This document shows, one piece after another, positions 25,601 through 34,188 of a stretch of 43,126 nt of DNA (positions are counted from its first letter, which is position 1; each line of letters begins with the position of its first letter). The notes beneath the pieces were generated by a model, which saw only the letters and a program-made list of their open reading frames with translations, was not told the DNA's origin and searched no databases. A program made the position numbers and the translations under genes. This stretch comes from Bacillota bacterium (GTDB lineage: Bacteria; Bacillota; Clostridia; Acetivibrionales; DSM-1351): NCBI GenBank assembly GCA_023431385.1, contig JAEYWA010000223.1:1-43126 (forward strand), in the 5' to 3' direction.

Positions 25601-26203
25601 GGCTATGGAGGCCTTGACCATGTACTGGCCTCTGGGGATGATGTGAACGTTCTGGTCTTTGATACAGAAATATACTCAAATACCGGTGGCCAGGCTTCAA
25701 AAGCAACCCCTACCTCAGCAATAGCAAAATTTGCCTCCTCTGGTAAGAAAGCTGCCAAGAAGGATTTGGCCGGACAAATGATTACCTATGGTAATGTTTA
25801 TGTAGCCCAGGTCGGAATCGGCGCAGACAGAAATCAACTACTGAAGGCTATAGCTGAAGCCGAAGCCTATAACGGTCCTTCTATCATCATTGCTTACGCA
25901 CCTTGTATCAGCCATGGTATCAAGGACGGTATGGGAAGAAGTATCGCCAACTCAGCCAACGCGGTATCCTCCGGCTACTGGCATCTGTTCAGATACAACC
26001 CTGAACTGAAGCAGCAGGGCAAGAATCCGTTCATTCTTGACTCTAAAGAACCTAATTCCGGGTTCAGAGACTTCCTGATGAATCAGGTAAGGTTCTCTTC
26101 ACTTGTGAAGGAGTTCCCTGCAGAAGCTGAGGAATTGTTCAGCATGGCCGAAGAGCACGCCAAGGAGAGGTACTCTAAGCTGAAGAAAATGGCTGAAGGT
26201 TAA
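22673..26203 (+). CDS. nifJ: Pyruvate:ferredoxin (flavodoxin) oxidoreductase
   Basis: It converts pyruvate + CoA to acetyl-CoA + CO2 with reduction of ferredoxin, the central oxidative step of clostridial fermentation. At 1176 residues it is the fused single-chain form. N-terminal domain: YPITPSSNMAE and EMQSEAGAAGTLHG. Two 4Fe-4S clusters near residues 687-760 (CIQCNICSLVCP and CTGCGNCADVCP). A third cluster ligand set starts at CAGCGETPY (about 812), and the TPP site at GGDGWAYDIGYGG (about 969) with DTEIYSNTGGQ. GGGGTGA precedes the ATG. All key motifs are intact. It ends at a strong bidirectional terminator. Confidence 0.97.
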   Translation: MSKIKMTMDGNTAAAYVAYAYTDVAAIYPITPSSNMAESVDEWSAKGKKNIFGQKVRVVEMQSEAGAAGTLHGSLQAGALTTTFTASQGLLLMIPNMYKVSGELLPAVFHVSARAIATQALSIFGDHQDVMAARQTGVVMLASGSVQEVMDIAPVAHLAAIKGRLPFLHFFDGFRTSHEIQKIEALEYEDLASLLDYDAVKEFRDRSLSPNHPVTRGTAQNPDVYFQNREAANPYYDNIVNIVEDYMNKVGELTGRKHGLFDYYGAPDAENIIIAMGSITDVIEETIDYLNANGEKYGVVKVHLFRPFSAKHLLNVIPKTVKKVAVLDRTKEPGAVGEPLYLDVKAAYYGLENAPLIVGGRFGLASKDTTPAHIKAVYDNLKQPSPKDGFTIGIVDDVTHTSLNFDEHINATPKSTIKCLFWGLGSDGTVGANKQAIKIIGDHTDKYVQAYFAYDSKKSGGVTMSHLRFGDEPIKSSYLVHEADYIACHNQSYVNQYDLLKGIKKGGTFVLNCLWNEKELEDHLPAELKRQIARNNVQFYTVNAYSIAENIGLGNRINMIMQAAFFKLANIIPIDEAVRYLKEGVVKSYGKKGENVVRINQEAIDKGIDSVVKINVPESWKDAQDTSNTDIVEPDFIKNILRPSNAMKGDDLPVSTFVELEDGTIPNGTSAYEKRGIAVNVPEWIPENCIQCNICSLVCPHAVIRPVLATDEEMNAAPDTFVTRKAVGKGMEQYQFRIQISPMDCTGCGNCADVCPAKEKALVMKKLSTQTEHEIPNYEFSTTKVSYKGGNFGNKTIKDSQFRKPLYEFSGACAGCGETPYIKLVTQLFGDRMMIANATGCSSIWGASFPASAYTVNNEGKGPAWANSLFEDNAEFGYGFYLGVKQMRERIRDIALQLSDMDIDDNLKAKLGAWVASTEDGEASKGASEDLLEALKAYSPKDQQQTQLIAELLEKKDYLVKRSIWIVGGDGWAYDIGYGGLDHVLASGDDVNVLVFDTEIYSNTGGQASKATPTSAIAKFASSGKKAAKKDLAGQMITYGNVYVAQVGIGADRNQLLKAIAEAEAYNGPSIIIAYAPCISHGIKDGMGRSIANSANAVSSGYWHLFRYNPELKQQGKNPFILDSKEPNSGFRDFLMNQVRFSSLVKEFPAEAEELFSMAEEHAKERYSKLKKMAEG

Positions 26204-26262
26204 GCAATTGGTTAAGTATTAAAAATAGCAGACAACGAAAAAAGTACTATATATGTTATTAT

Positions 26263-26303
26263 AAAAAACATCCTGCCGGAAAAACCCGGGCAGGATGTTT
26301 TTT
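26263..26303. terminator. Bidirectional terminator between PFOR and znuA
   Basis: A 10-bp perfect stem ACATCCTGCC / GGCAGGATGT (26268-26277 with 26289-26298), with further GC pairs inside, is flanked by six A before and six T after. It serves both convergent genes. Confidence 0.88.
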
Positions 26304-26349
26304 AGTACTAATAAATATTATTTTACAGAAGATGAAGATTAAACCTTTA

Positions 26350-27444
26350 TTACCCATTCTGTTGAAAAGCCTCCACCAGCACCTTGAGATTTTGCTCCAT
26401 TGTCTTTATATAACTGTCGGCAGGAGCTGTCTTTTCACCGGTAACAACAGGATCAAGCAGATATACCTTGGCCCCGGTTTCTTTTGCTATAGATTCGGCA
26501 GCTTTTTTGGAATATTGAGGTTCGGCAAAAAGTGCCTTTACCTTTGATTGCTTTACCTGGTCTATCAATTCGGCCAACTCACCTGCACTGGGTTCGGTTC
26601 CCGGCTCTCTTTCAACAACTGCTACGATGTTAAGACCGAATTCTTTTGCAAAGTAAGGGAAAGCTTCATGGAAAGTCACTATATCCTTGTTCTTGAAACC
26701 GGCCAGCTGCTGATGCATCTTATCTCTCTGCTGTTCAAGCTCCTTGACATATTTGTCGGCATTTTCCCTGTAAGCAGCAGCATTCTTTGAATCAGAGGCT
26801 GCCAGTCCCTCAGCAATATTTTTCACTTCAGTTATTGCACCTGAGATACCTACCCAGACATGAGGATTGTCTTCTCCATTTTCGTCCATTAACAGTTCAA
26901 TACCCTTGGCAGCCTCGATAACATCCAGGTCAGGGCGCTGCTTAATGACCTTATCCATAAAGGCTTCCATTCCCGCACCGTTAATGACAAATGCATCTGC
27001 CTTTTCCAGAGTCTTCAGATCTGCTGGGATCAGCTGGTAGTCGTGAAGGCAGCCTGTCTGGGGCTCGGTCATATTGATAAGCTCTACGCCTGGTATGTCA
27101 CCAATAATATTCTTGGTAAAGACATACATCGGATAAAATGAGGTAACTATAGTGAAAGTGCTATCCCCATCCTCTTTTTTATCAGCTGTCGAACAGCCTG
27201 TAAAGGCCATAATACCGAATAAGAAGCAGGATACCAATACCAATGATATTATCCTTTTCCTCAAATCACTTTTTGAACTTGCCATTAGTTTATTTCTTAG
27301 TTTTCTTTTAGCATTACTCTTAATAATCAGAAATTCCTCCTTTTCAAGTACTCCCCTGTAGTTGATAGTCGATTCCGTATTAATCATGGAAATCAATTTA
27401 TCTTTTATGACTTTCTCTTCCTCGGCGTGAGGCTCTTGAATCAT
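26350..27444 (-). CDS. znuA: Zinc ABC transporter substrate-binding lipoprotein
   Basis: The extracytoplasmic metal-binding protein of a Znu-type importer (cluster A-I family). A lipoprotein signal (IISLVLVSCFLFGIMAF-TGC) sits at residues 66-84. Metal ligands are likely His in GCLHDY, His in DNPHVWVG, His in VTFHEAF and Asp near LLDPVVTGE. The usual His-rich loop is missing or very short. The frame runs 53 residues ahead of MASSKSDLRKR (Met54, 27285), the expected lipoprotein start, yet that Met has no ribosome site. A strong AAAAGGAGG lies in frame before codon 39 (CTG), so the true start is unsettled. No znuB or znuC is adjacent. A Zur-like box covers its promoter. Confidence 0.85.
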   Translation of the reverse strand: MIQEPHAEEEKVIKDKLISMINTESTINYRGVLEKEEFLIIKSNAKRKLRNKLMASSKSDLRKRIISLVLVSCFLFGIMAFTGCSTADKKEDGDSTFTIVTSFYPMYVFTKNIIGDIPGVELINMTEPQTGCLHDYQLIPADLKTLEKADAFVINGAGMEAFMDKVIKQRPDLDVIEAAKGIELLMDENGEDNPHVWVGISGAITEVKNIAEGLAASDSKNAAAYRENADKYVKELEQQRDKMHQQLAGFKNKDIVTFHEAFPYFAKEFGLNIVAVVEREPGTEPSAGELAELIDQVKQSKVKALFAEPQYSKKAAESIAKETGAKVYLLDPVVTGEKTAPADSYIKTMEQNLKVLVEAFQQNG

Positions 27445-27466
27445 AAAGATATACCACTATTTTATT

Positions 27467-27487
27467 AAATGGGAATCATTCGCATTT
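27467..27487. promoter_or_regulatory. Zur/Fur-type box over the znuA start point
   Basis: Arms AAATGGGAAT and ATTCGCATTT around one central base pair at nine of ten positions. The AAT-N-ATT core and the outer AAAT/ATTT match the shape of Firmicute Zur and Fur boxes. Upstream of a zinc-binding lipoprotein, Zur is the likely regulator. No zur gene is in this window. Confidence 0.7.
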
Positions 27488-27489
27488 AC

Positions 27490-27495
27490 ATTATA
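27490..27495 (-). promoter_or_regulatory. znuA promoter -10
   Basis: TATAAT reads on the minus strand, with a weak TTTTAA 17 bases upstream. The start near 27483 falls inside the Zur-like box. Confidence 0.5.
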
Positions 27496-27521
27496 TACTG
27501 AAAGGACTTATTTTAAAACAA

Positions 27522-28424
27522 CTATTTTTTAATTAATTGCTTTACTATTTCCAAATTAGGCGGATTTAATGCTAAGGGAAATCTACTGCACACTGTTGCT
27601 GCAGTTGCTGCAGCAAATTCAACCAGCTCTTTATCAGGCATCTCTCTGAAAACCGCGTATACTGCGCCAGCCTTAAAGGAATCTCCAGCCCCCAGTGTGC
27701 TTTGCACCTGAACCTTAAATGGCTTAAAACTATGTACTGGCTGGTTCTTCCTGCCATACATGATTTCCCTTGAACCGAATGTAAATATGACAAGCCCTTC
27801 GGTACTGTCGGTATAGGTTTTAAAGAGCTCATTTACATCAGTATCAGGATAATTGTCCTGTATAAATTCATTTGATATGATATTAACCTCAGAATATTTA
27901 TGTATAATAGTGTCCGGTTTACAGTCTATTGTAACGTATTTTTTACCAAATTCTCTGCAATACTTAGCCACTATCTCGGATTGTTCCATGAAAAACGGGT
28001 CAAGCCCCACAACAACGGCATCGGCTATATCCTCTCTTACTGGGGTATTCCATCTTTTTAGCCTGTCAGTATAATATGCTCCGAAGGTTCCAAAACAGTT
28101 TCGGGTATATCCACCAATTATGACCATATCCTGTACACCGTCAAAATCAGGGTCATTATATGTTCTTGACATATCAACCCCAAATTTTTCTACAAGATAT
28201 TTCTCCAATACAGGCATGGTCTTTTTTCCTTGAAAATTGCCATCCGCCTTAACCTTACAACCAAAGGAAGCAAGGACGACTGCACAGTTGCCGGTCTCTC
28301 CACCCGGTAGTATATAGCTCTCCTTAATTTCAGAATAAGAATCCTCCTTGGGAAATTCCTTTGTTAATAAGTGCATAGTTGAAACCAAGGTCATACCATA
28401 AAGATACACATCAAAATTTGGCAT
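27522..28424 (-). CDS. PfkB family carbohydrate kinase
   Basis: A 300-residue ribokinase-fold sugar or nucleoside kinase. N-terminal GGETGNCAVVLASFG supplies the substrate-side glycines, and STLGAGDSFKAGAVYA is the PfkB signature 2 with the catalytic Asp. AAGGAGG precedes the ATG. It stands alone after a two-component operon. The substrate (ribose, fructose, nucleoside) cannot be assigned. Confidence 0.88.
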   Translation of the reverse strand: MPNFDVYLYGMTLVSTMHLLTKEFPKEDSYSEIKESYILPGGETGNCAVVLASFGCKVKADGNFQGKKTMPVLEKYLVEKFGVDMSRTYNDPDFDGVQDMVIIGGYTRNCFGTFGAYYTDRLKRWNTPVREDIADAVVVGLDPFFMEQSEIVAKYCREFGKKYVTIDCKPDTIIHKYSEVNIISNEFIQDNYPDTDVNELFKTYTDSTEGLVIFTFGSREIMYGRKNQPVHSFKPFKVQVQSTLGAGDSFKAGAVYAVFREMPDKELVEFAAATAATVCSRFPLALNPPNLEIVKQLIKK

Positions 28425-28573
28425 AGATTTTCCTCCTTAAATTCACTCCGCGCAGCAACCTGATAAAAGCTCAAATCTAGAAATCTCAACAATGGTCGCG
28501 CGTTTATTTAATAATACTATTTTACTATAAAAAATCAATTTTACAAATAAATTTTATAAGTAAATTTATAGGT

Positions 28574-29815
28574 TTATTCCATTTTCATAAACCGTATAAT
28601 AAATTTTGATCCCTTTCCGTGTTCGCTGGAAACATAAACCGCTCCACCCTGACCTTCTATAATATTTTTTGTTATATATAGTCCAATACCGATATTAGTC
28701 GGGTTACAGCTATTAGGTCCCTTATAAAACCTATTGAATATTCTGGGAAGCTCCTCCCTGGGAATACCCATTCCTCTATCACCTATAACAACCTCCAGAA
28801 ATACACTGTTTTCTTCCCAGTTAATTTCTATATTTCCTCCATTGAAACTGTGTTCAATACAATTTTTTATTATGTTTGAGAAAGCTTCTACCGTCCAGCT
28901 CACATCATGATTCGCACATATACTCCGGTCACCTGCAACAGAAATAATTATATTTTTTTCATCAGCTAAGTATTTTAGCCCCGCAATACTTTTTTCGAGA
29001 GACATATGAATAGGTGCTGTCTCTTTTTTGAATTCAACTACACCGGCTTCCAATTTCGCCATTTTTAGCAGATTTTTTATCAACCAATCTATTCTGTCCA
29101 GCTGATTTTTGCTTTCAGCTATAAATGTAGTTCTTTCCTGTTCGGTTATGGTTAAGTCATTCTTTAAAATATCATTGAACATTATTAAAGAAGCCAGTGG
29201 AGTCTTTAACTGATGAGAAATGTCCGTTATGAGCCTTTTAAGGGAAAGCTTTTCATCTTTTAGTGCCTGGACATTTTCACTGAGTCTTTGAGTCATTAGG
29301 TTGAACTGACTGATTAGAAACCCCATATCGCCCTCTTCACGTCCACCTTCTAAAGGCTGAAAATTACCTTCAACAACTGCTTCAGCTCCCTCGCTTATTT
29401 TTCGTATACGGGAATATAATCTGTTCAGGCTCAGAAAGAAAAAGATAATCAATACCAATGCAAACGCACCTATCAATAACAGAAATCTGATATTTGTAAG
29501 CCATAAGCCTCTGGTAATAGAATTATTTTTATATATACTTAAATTTTCATCATAATTATATTTACTTGTAACACTTTGTCCGAGTTCGTAATCCTTCTGA
29601 AAGTCACCCGTAAAGTTCCTTACTATTTCTATTTCTGCTTCTGGGTACTCCCTAACTACAGCTCCTATCACTGCAATGTTTTGTTGTATATGAATCTTGT
29701 TAAGTGTTCTTGTATAGCTATGTACCATGTACATGCACACGGCTCCGAATACCAGAAGAAGTACTGCAAGAATACCCAACGACAATTTAACCTCGGTATT
29801 TTTTAGAATTTTCAT
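28574..29815 (-). CDS. Sensor histidine kinase
   Basis: A 413-residue membrane kinase: helix 1 (residues 12-31), a small outside domain of about 75 residues, helix 2 (110-130), HAMP (131-185), ISHQLKTP phosphoacceptor (His201) and an HATPase domain ending in GIGLYITKNIIEGQGGAVYVSSEHGKGSKF. It follows its response regulator by 19 bases with a good GGAGG. The two-helix layout with an external domain and HAMP differs from the intramembrane BceS type, although an ABC transporter lies upstream. Confidence 0.92.
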   Translation of the reverse strand: MKILKNTEVKLSLGILAVLLLVFGAVCMYMVHSYTRTLNKIHIQQNIAVIGAVVREYPEAEIEIVRNFTGDFQKDYELGQSVTSKYNYDENLSIYKNNSITRGLWLTNIRFLLLIGAFALVLIIFFFLSLNRLYSRIRKISEGAEAVVEGNFQPLEGGREEGDMGFLISQFNLMTQRLSENVQALKDEKLSLKRLITDISHQLKTPLASLIMFNDILKNDLTITEQERTTFIAESKNQLDRIDWLIKNLLKMAKLEAGVVEFKKETAPIHMSLEKSIAGLKYLADEKNIIISVAGDRSICANHDVSWTVEAFSNIIKNCIEHSFNGGNIEINWEENSVFLEVVIGDRGMGIPREELPRIFNRFYKGPNSCNPTNIGIGLYITKNIIEGQGGAVYVSSEHGKGSKFIIRFMKME

Positions 29816-29834
29816 TTACTTCCTCCGCCAAAAT

Positions 29835-30518
29835 CTATTTTATAGCATCTTCCTTCCAAACATAACCCATGCCTCTAATAGTTTCAATATGCTTTTCGCC
29901 AGCTATTTCGATTTTTTCCCTAAGCCTTTTAACGTAAACATTCAGGGTATTATAGTCCACATAGTTACCGTCAATATCCCAAAGCTTTTCGATTATTTTA
30001 TTTCTGCTCAAAACTTGTCCCTTGTTTTCCAGTAATAGCAGCAGAAGCTTATATTCTGCTGCCGTCAGACTGACCTCTTCGCCCCCAATGGTGACCTTGC
30101 ATCTTAAAGGTTCAACAGCAACATTTCCGCTGACAATACAGCCTATCCCCTCTCCTGTGCTCTTTTTCTGACGTCTCATAAGAGCATTGATTCTGGAAAT
30201 AAGTTCACTTATTCTCACAGGCTTTGCTATGTAATCATCTCCCCCTATATCAAGGCCAAATACTACATTTGCTTCATCATCAAGGGCAGTCATGAAAATA
30301 ATAGGTACATCACTGCTAGTTCTTATCTCCTTACAGAAATTATAACCATTACCGTCAGGAAGAGTTACATCCAGTAGGATCAGATCAATATCCGGATTAA
30401 AAAGCCTGTGGGCCTCCTGTATTGTTTTCGCCGCCTTCATTGTAAAACCGTTTTTCTTTAAGGCGTATTCTATTCCCATAGACAGAGGTGCATCATCTTC
30501 AACAAGTAAAATATTCAT
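29835..30518 (-). CDS. Response regulator, OmpR family
   Basis: A 227-residue two-domain regulator: receiver with VEDDA, Asp50 (LILLDVTLPDGNG), Thr in FMTAL and Lys in YIAKPVRI, then a winged helix (VSLTAAEYKLLLLLLENKGQVLSRNKIIEKLWD...LNVYVKRLREKI...IRGMGYVWK). AGGAGG precedes the ATG. Pairs with the kinase directly downstream. The ABC transporter upstream, beyond a terminator, is the likely target. Confidence 0.93.
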   Translation of the reverse strand: MNILLVEDDAPLSMGIEYALKKNGFTMKAAKTIQEAHRLFNPDIDLILLDVTLPDGNGYNFCKEIRTSSDVPIIFMTALDDEANVVFGLDIGGDDYIAKPVRISELISRINALMRRQKKSTGEGIGCIVSGNVAVEPLRCKVTIGGEEVSLTAAEYKLLLLLLENKGQVLSRNKIIEKLWDIDGNYVDYNTLNVYVKRLREKIEIAGEKHIETIRGMGYVWKEDAIK

Positions 30519-30684
30519 ATTTTTTGGACCTCCTGATTATCATCCCAATATTCTACATATACCTGCTGAATATATATCAGGTACTCGAATACAGGCATTT
30601 TATATAGTTATCTATAGTATTAGTCTTATTTTATCAGATTTAACAAAAAATTAGTTGACTTAAACAAATAATATGACAACTTAA

Positions 30685-30715
30685 ATAGAAAATAAGGGCT
30701 GCTTCACAACAGCCC
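30685..30715 (-). terminator. Terminator after the FtsX-type permease
   Basis: On the minus strand GGGCTG / CAGCCC (30696-30715) with an 8-base loop is followed by TTATTTTCTATT. It separates the ABC operon from the two-component genes, which are then expressed on their own. Confidence 0.7.
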
Positions 30716-30735
30716 CCCTGCAATAAAAAACTCAC

Positions 30736-33252
30736 TTATTCCTCAATTCTTAGCGCCTCAACTATATTCATGTCATTCAGCTTACGCAGTGGTATGACTG
30801 CTGCAAGCAGTGTTATTACTATAATTCCAATTCCTCCGTATAAATAAGGCCATAATACAGTCCTATAACCTATTTCTCCCAAGGGATTATTGTTTACTAT
30901 ACCAAAGTATGTGAGTACGAAGGCAACAGGAAGTCCAATTATACATGCAATTATCCCAAACAAGGCTCCCTCAAGAAGTACCAGTTTCTGAAACTGTCTC
31001 TTAGTCATTCCTATTGCCTTAAAAGTTGCATATTCCCTCTTCTTGACCAGAAGATTTATGGTAACAGTGTTTATTATGTTTACAGTTGAAATGACAATAA
31101 CCAAACCAATAAAGCCATAAACAAGTATTTTCATCTGACCGATAAGGTCATCAACCTTCTGCTTTTCTCTCCGCATATCCAGGTAAATAGCTTTATTTTC
31201 ATCTGCCAAAGAATTAAGCTTTTCGAATTGACTGTCTGCAACCTCCGGGGAAGTGAAGTTTACCGCTATTACCGACAGCCCCTTAACACCAGTTAGGTTA
31301 ACGTAATTCTCAGAAGACATTATCATACCAAAGCAATCATTAACTACAGAACCAGCGATAGCTTCATAATCGACTACTTTTATTACCTTTAAGGTCATAG
31401 TTTTCCCCTTGCGGGCAATCTCCTTCAATTGTTGGTTATCAGGATTATCGATGAATTTCTGATTCATAATGGGGATGGTAATTACATCTCCCACCTTGTA
31501 GTTGGTAAATCCAGCATAAAAACGCTTATTATTTTCATCGAACCCACCAGCCTTATTAACTATAATGACTCCATTTTCATTGTTCAGGTCATCGTAATTG
31601 ATTTTGGACTCATTTTCCTTATTGAAGAGATCCAGAGACTTTTTATCATAGCCAAATAACTGTGTACCCTTTACAATATACTTACCCTCATACTCTTCAG
31701 TTTTTTTCAGTTTCGGTGAATGAACAAATTTATTGTTAAGTTTTTCTTTGTCGAGTAAAATCGGGGCTTCGTTATAGTTTACGTTTAAAACTTCCTTTAC
31801 TCCTTCGGTTCTGGTTAACTGTTGTGAAAATGCTTCATCAAGGTATGATCTTCCGGGCTTTTGTTCCATAAAGAAGGCTGCCTCGACCTTTAGCATTCCG
31901 CTTGCAATTTTATTACTTTCAAAAATAATCTCAATAAAGTTCGAGAAGAATACAAACATAACAAGAGATATCATCAGCGACAAACAGGTTATATAAAATC
32001 TCTTTCTGCTTCTCTTAATGTTTTTATAGGCAACCTGCCCTTCAAATTTAAAAACCATTTTTGCAAGCAGGCCTCTTCGTTTCTTAATCTTATCTCCCTT
32101 CACAACCATTGTTCCTCTGATGGCATCTATGGGAGAAACCTTTGATGCTGTCCTTGCAGGGAAGAAGGCTGATAAAAATACCGTAACAAGCCCCAATAAA
32201 GCGGCTACAGCTATAACCTGTGGATAGAAACCAACTTTAAAAGCACCCAGAAAACCATCCATAATCAAGTTGAAGGTAATCATTACTCCGGCAAATCCGG
32301 ACAATATTCCTATGGGTAAAGCAATAGCGCTCATTATTGAAGCTTCCCTGAACACCAGCTTTCTTATCTGAGACCTTGTTGCTCCTATACTCCTGAGTAT
32401 TCCGTAATGCTTGATTCTTTCCATTACCGAAATATTAAAGGCATTATAAATGACAACCGTCGTTGATATTACAACAAACCCGGCTATAATCCCGAAGATT
32501 AATTCCATCTGATTATTCTTTTTCTTATCGGGACCGTCACCTATCAGGTATAAGAGTTTTGTATTGGCATCAACTTTGACATTGTTTTCCTTTGCAATTT
32601 TTATAGCCAGATCGGGTTTACCTGACTTTTGTTTAAGGTTGACAAAGTAAGAATAATTCTTAGAATTGTCTGAGGTCTTTATATCCAGAAAACTTAGGGC
32701 AGTATTAGTAATTTCATTGCTTTCATAAGCACCTACTACCTTATACTGGATTTTTGAACTCTGTCCCTGCTTTGTTTTGATACTTCCGTCCATAACAGAG
32801 TTTATATGCTTATCCTTCAGTATTGCATAAAACTTTTTATCAACTATTATCTCAGAGCTATTTTCAGGGAATCTGCCATCAAGAAGCTTTACTCTGAAAA
32901 TCTCACTGAAGGCATTTCGGTCATAAGCTTTAATATTGACTTTCTTTAAGGACTCGGTGAGTAAATTGGTCTCAATTGTAAATAATCCCTCCTCCTTTAC
33001 CATACCACCATTCTTTATTTCTGCATTGGCAGCAAGAACCTTAACCTGCTCTCTGTCTGCATTATAAAATAGAATTTCATAGTTTCCATTTTCTTTGGCA
33101 CGCTCTATCTCATCGTTAATACCACTGTAATAAATACTGCCTATAGCTGTGAACATCGCTATGGCCACAATGATGCCGATGAGAGTTAGTATGGTTCTAC
33201 CCAGATGCTTCCTCAGATATCGTACCGTTAATGTAGAATAACTCTTCATCAT
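30736..33252 (-). CDS. ABC transporter permease with two FtsX (MacB-type) units
   Basis: An 838-residue membrane protein with eight helices in two repeats. Helix 1 (HLGRTILTLIGIIVAIAMFTAIGS), an outside domain of about 230 residues, helices 2-4 (near 265-370), helix 5 (FYITCLSLMISLVMFVFFSNF, about 410), a second outside domain of about 260 residues, and helices 6-8 at the C-terminus. IKHYGILRSIGATRSQIRKLV and REYATFKAIGMTKRQFQKLV are the paired FtsX coupling motifs. It starts in TGATG overlapping the ATPase stop. Such transporters act in antimicrobial peptide resistance or envelope work; the helix count and the second outside domain differ from the ten-helix BceB plan. Confidence 0.9.
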   Translation of the reverse strand: MMKSYSTLTVRYLRKHLGRTILTLIGIIVAIAMFTAIGSIYYSGINDEIERAKENGNYEILFYNADREQVKVLAANAEIKNGGMVKEEGLFTIETNLLTESLKKVNIKAYDRNAFSEIFRVKLLDGRFPENSSEIIVDKKFYAILKDKHINSVMDGSIKTKQGQSSKIQYKVVGAYESNEITNTALSFLDIKTSDNSKNYSYFVNLKQKSGKPDLAIKIAKENNVKVDANTKLLYLIGDGPDKKKNNQMELIFGIIAGFVVISTTVVIYNAFNISVMERIKHYGILRSIGATRSQIRKLVFREASIMSAIALPIGILSGFAGVMITFNLIMDGFLGAFKVGFYPQVIAVAALLGLVTVFLSAFFPARTASKVSPIDAIRGTMVVKGDKIKKRRGLLAKMVFKFEGQVAYKNIKRSRKRFYITCLSLMISLVMFVFFSNFIEIIFESNKIASGMLKVEAAFFMEQKPGRSYLDEAFSQQLTRTEGVKEVLNVNYNEAPILLDKEKLNNKFVHSPKLKKTEEYEGKYIVKGTQLFGYDKKSLDLFNKENESKINYDDLNNENGVIIVNKAGGFDENNKRFYAGFTNYKVGDVITIPIMNQKFIDNPDNQQLKEIARKGKTMTLKVIKVVDYEAIAGSVVNDCFGMIMSSENYVNLTGVKGLSVIAVNFTSPEVADSQFEKLNSLADENKAIYLDMRREKQKVDDLIGQMKILVYGFIGLVIVISTVNIINTVTINLLVKKREYATFKAIGMTKRQFQKLVLLEGALFGIIACIIGLPVAFVLTYFGIVNNNPLGEIGYRTVLWPYLYGGIGIIVITLLAAVIPLRKLNDMNIVEALRIEE

Positions 33253-33929
33253 CAGACCTCCTTATCAGAAGAAATTCTTCCGTCAACGATACTGATTATC
33301 CTGTCTGCCATACTGGCAATATTCATATCATGTGAAATGAGTATCAGGGTTTGATTATATTTTTTGGCGGAGTATTTCAATAATTCCAGCACTTCCCTGG
33401 AGTTTTTGGTATCGAGATTTCCGGTTGGTTCGTCTGCCAGTATTATAGAGGGCTTGTTTGCGAGCGCCCTTCCTATGGAAACACGCTGCTGTTGACCGCC
33501 GGAAAGTTCCGATGGCAGGTGTCTTCTTCTGTCCTTCAGATTTAATATGGTGAGAAGTTCATCAATATACTGCTTATCTTCCTTCCTGTTATCAAGCAAA
33601 AGGGGCATTAGAATATTTTCCTCTGCTGATAATACCGGAATCAAATTATAGGCCTGAAACACAAAACCGACCTTTCTTCTCCTTAAAACAGATAATTCCT
33701 TTTCCTTAAGGCCGTAAATATCGGTATCATCTATATAAACCTTACCGGAGGAAGGTTTATCAACACCGCCCAGTAAATGCAGCAGGGTACTTTTACCCGA
33801 GCCGCTTGGACCGACGATTGCTACAAATTCACCCTTATTAACTGAAAAGCTAATATTGTCCACAGCTACAACTTCATTTTGCCCCTTACCATATTTCTTT
33901 GTTAGATTTTCAATTCTTAAAACTTCCAT
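33252..33929 (-). CDS. ABC transporter ATPase, MacB/LolD type
   Basis: A 225-residue ATPase with Walker A GPSGSGKST, Q-loop FQAYNLIP, signature LSGGQQQRVSIGRAL, Walker B IILADEPTGNLD and switch ISHD, all canonical. GGAGG lies seven bases before the ATG at 33929 (MEVLRIENLTKKYG), so the extra six codons up to 33947 are not used. It drives the overlapping FtsX-type permease. Its promoter region holds a BceR-like inverted repeat. Confidence 0.93.
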   Translation of the reverse strand: MEVLRIENLTKKYGKGQNEVVAVDNISFSVNKGEFVAIVGPSGSGKSTLLHLLGGVDKPSSGKVYIDDTDIYGLKEKELSVLRRRKVGFVFQAYNLIPVLSAEENILMPLLLDNRKEDKQYIDELLTILNLKDRRRHLPSELSGGQQQRVSIGRALANKPSIILADEPTGNLDTKNSREVLELLKYSAKKYNQTLILISHDMNIASMADRIISIVDGRISSDKEV

Positions 33930-34054
33930 CCTTGTTCCTCCATTCATTTTTCATAACTTAATTGGCACTGTTCCTGCAGTTATTAAACCGGAATTCATCC
34001 AGACCGTTTGTTAACATGTGTATTGAAACATAACTTAGCTTCTGCATACATCAA

Positions 34055-34108
34055 ATTATACGAAGGAAAGCTTACAACTGCGTGAATTCTTAAATTACAA
34101 TTTTGTAA
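34055..34108 (-). promoter_or_regulatory. ABC operon promoter with TTACA-N4-TGTAA box
   Basis: On the minus strand TATAAT (34055-34060) lacks a -35. About 35 bases upstream lies TTACA-AAAT-TGTAA (34095-34108), which matches the TNACA-N4-TGTAA inverted repeat described for BceR-type regulators of B. subtilis. A further TTGTAAG half-site is at 34071-34077. The nearby OmpR-type regulator is the candidate activator. Confidence 0.5.
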
Positions 34109-34114
34109 GGAACA

Positions 34115-34144
34115 CGTATTTTATAAAAAATAATGTAGATAATA
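34115..34144 (+). promoter_or_regulatory. Candidate forespore promoter of the ger operon
   Basis: CGTATT (34115-34120), 17 bases and GATAATA (34138-34144) partly fit sigma-G promoters (TGNATA-N17/18-CATACTA). The match is imperfect; expression of ger operons in the forespore is known for the family. Confidence 0.3.
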
Positions 34145-34188
34145 ACTTCTATACGTTGTAAAAACTCTTCACACAAAGGAGTTTATAT

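Noticed and set aside
28447..28497. Structured RNA before the PfkB kinase from CGCGC/GCGCG ends
   Set aside because: The arms pair only with bulges and I see no known riboswitch motif.
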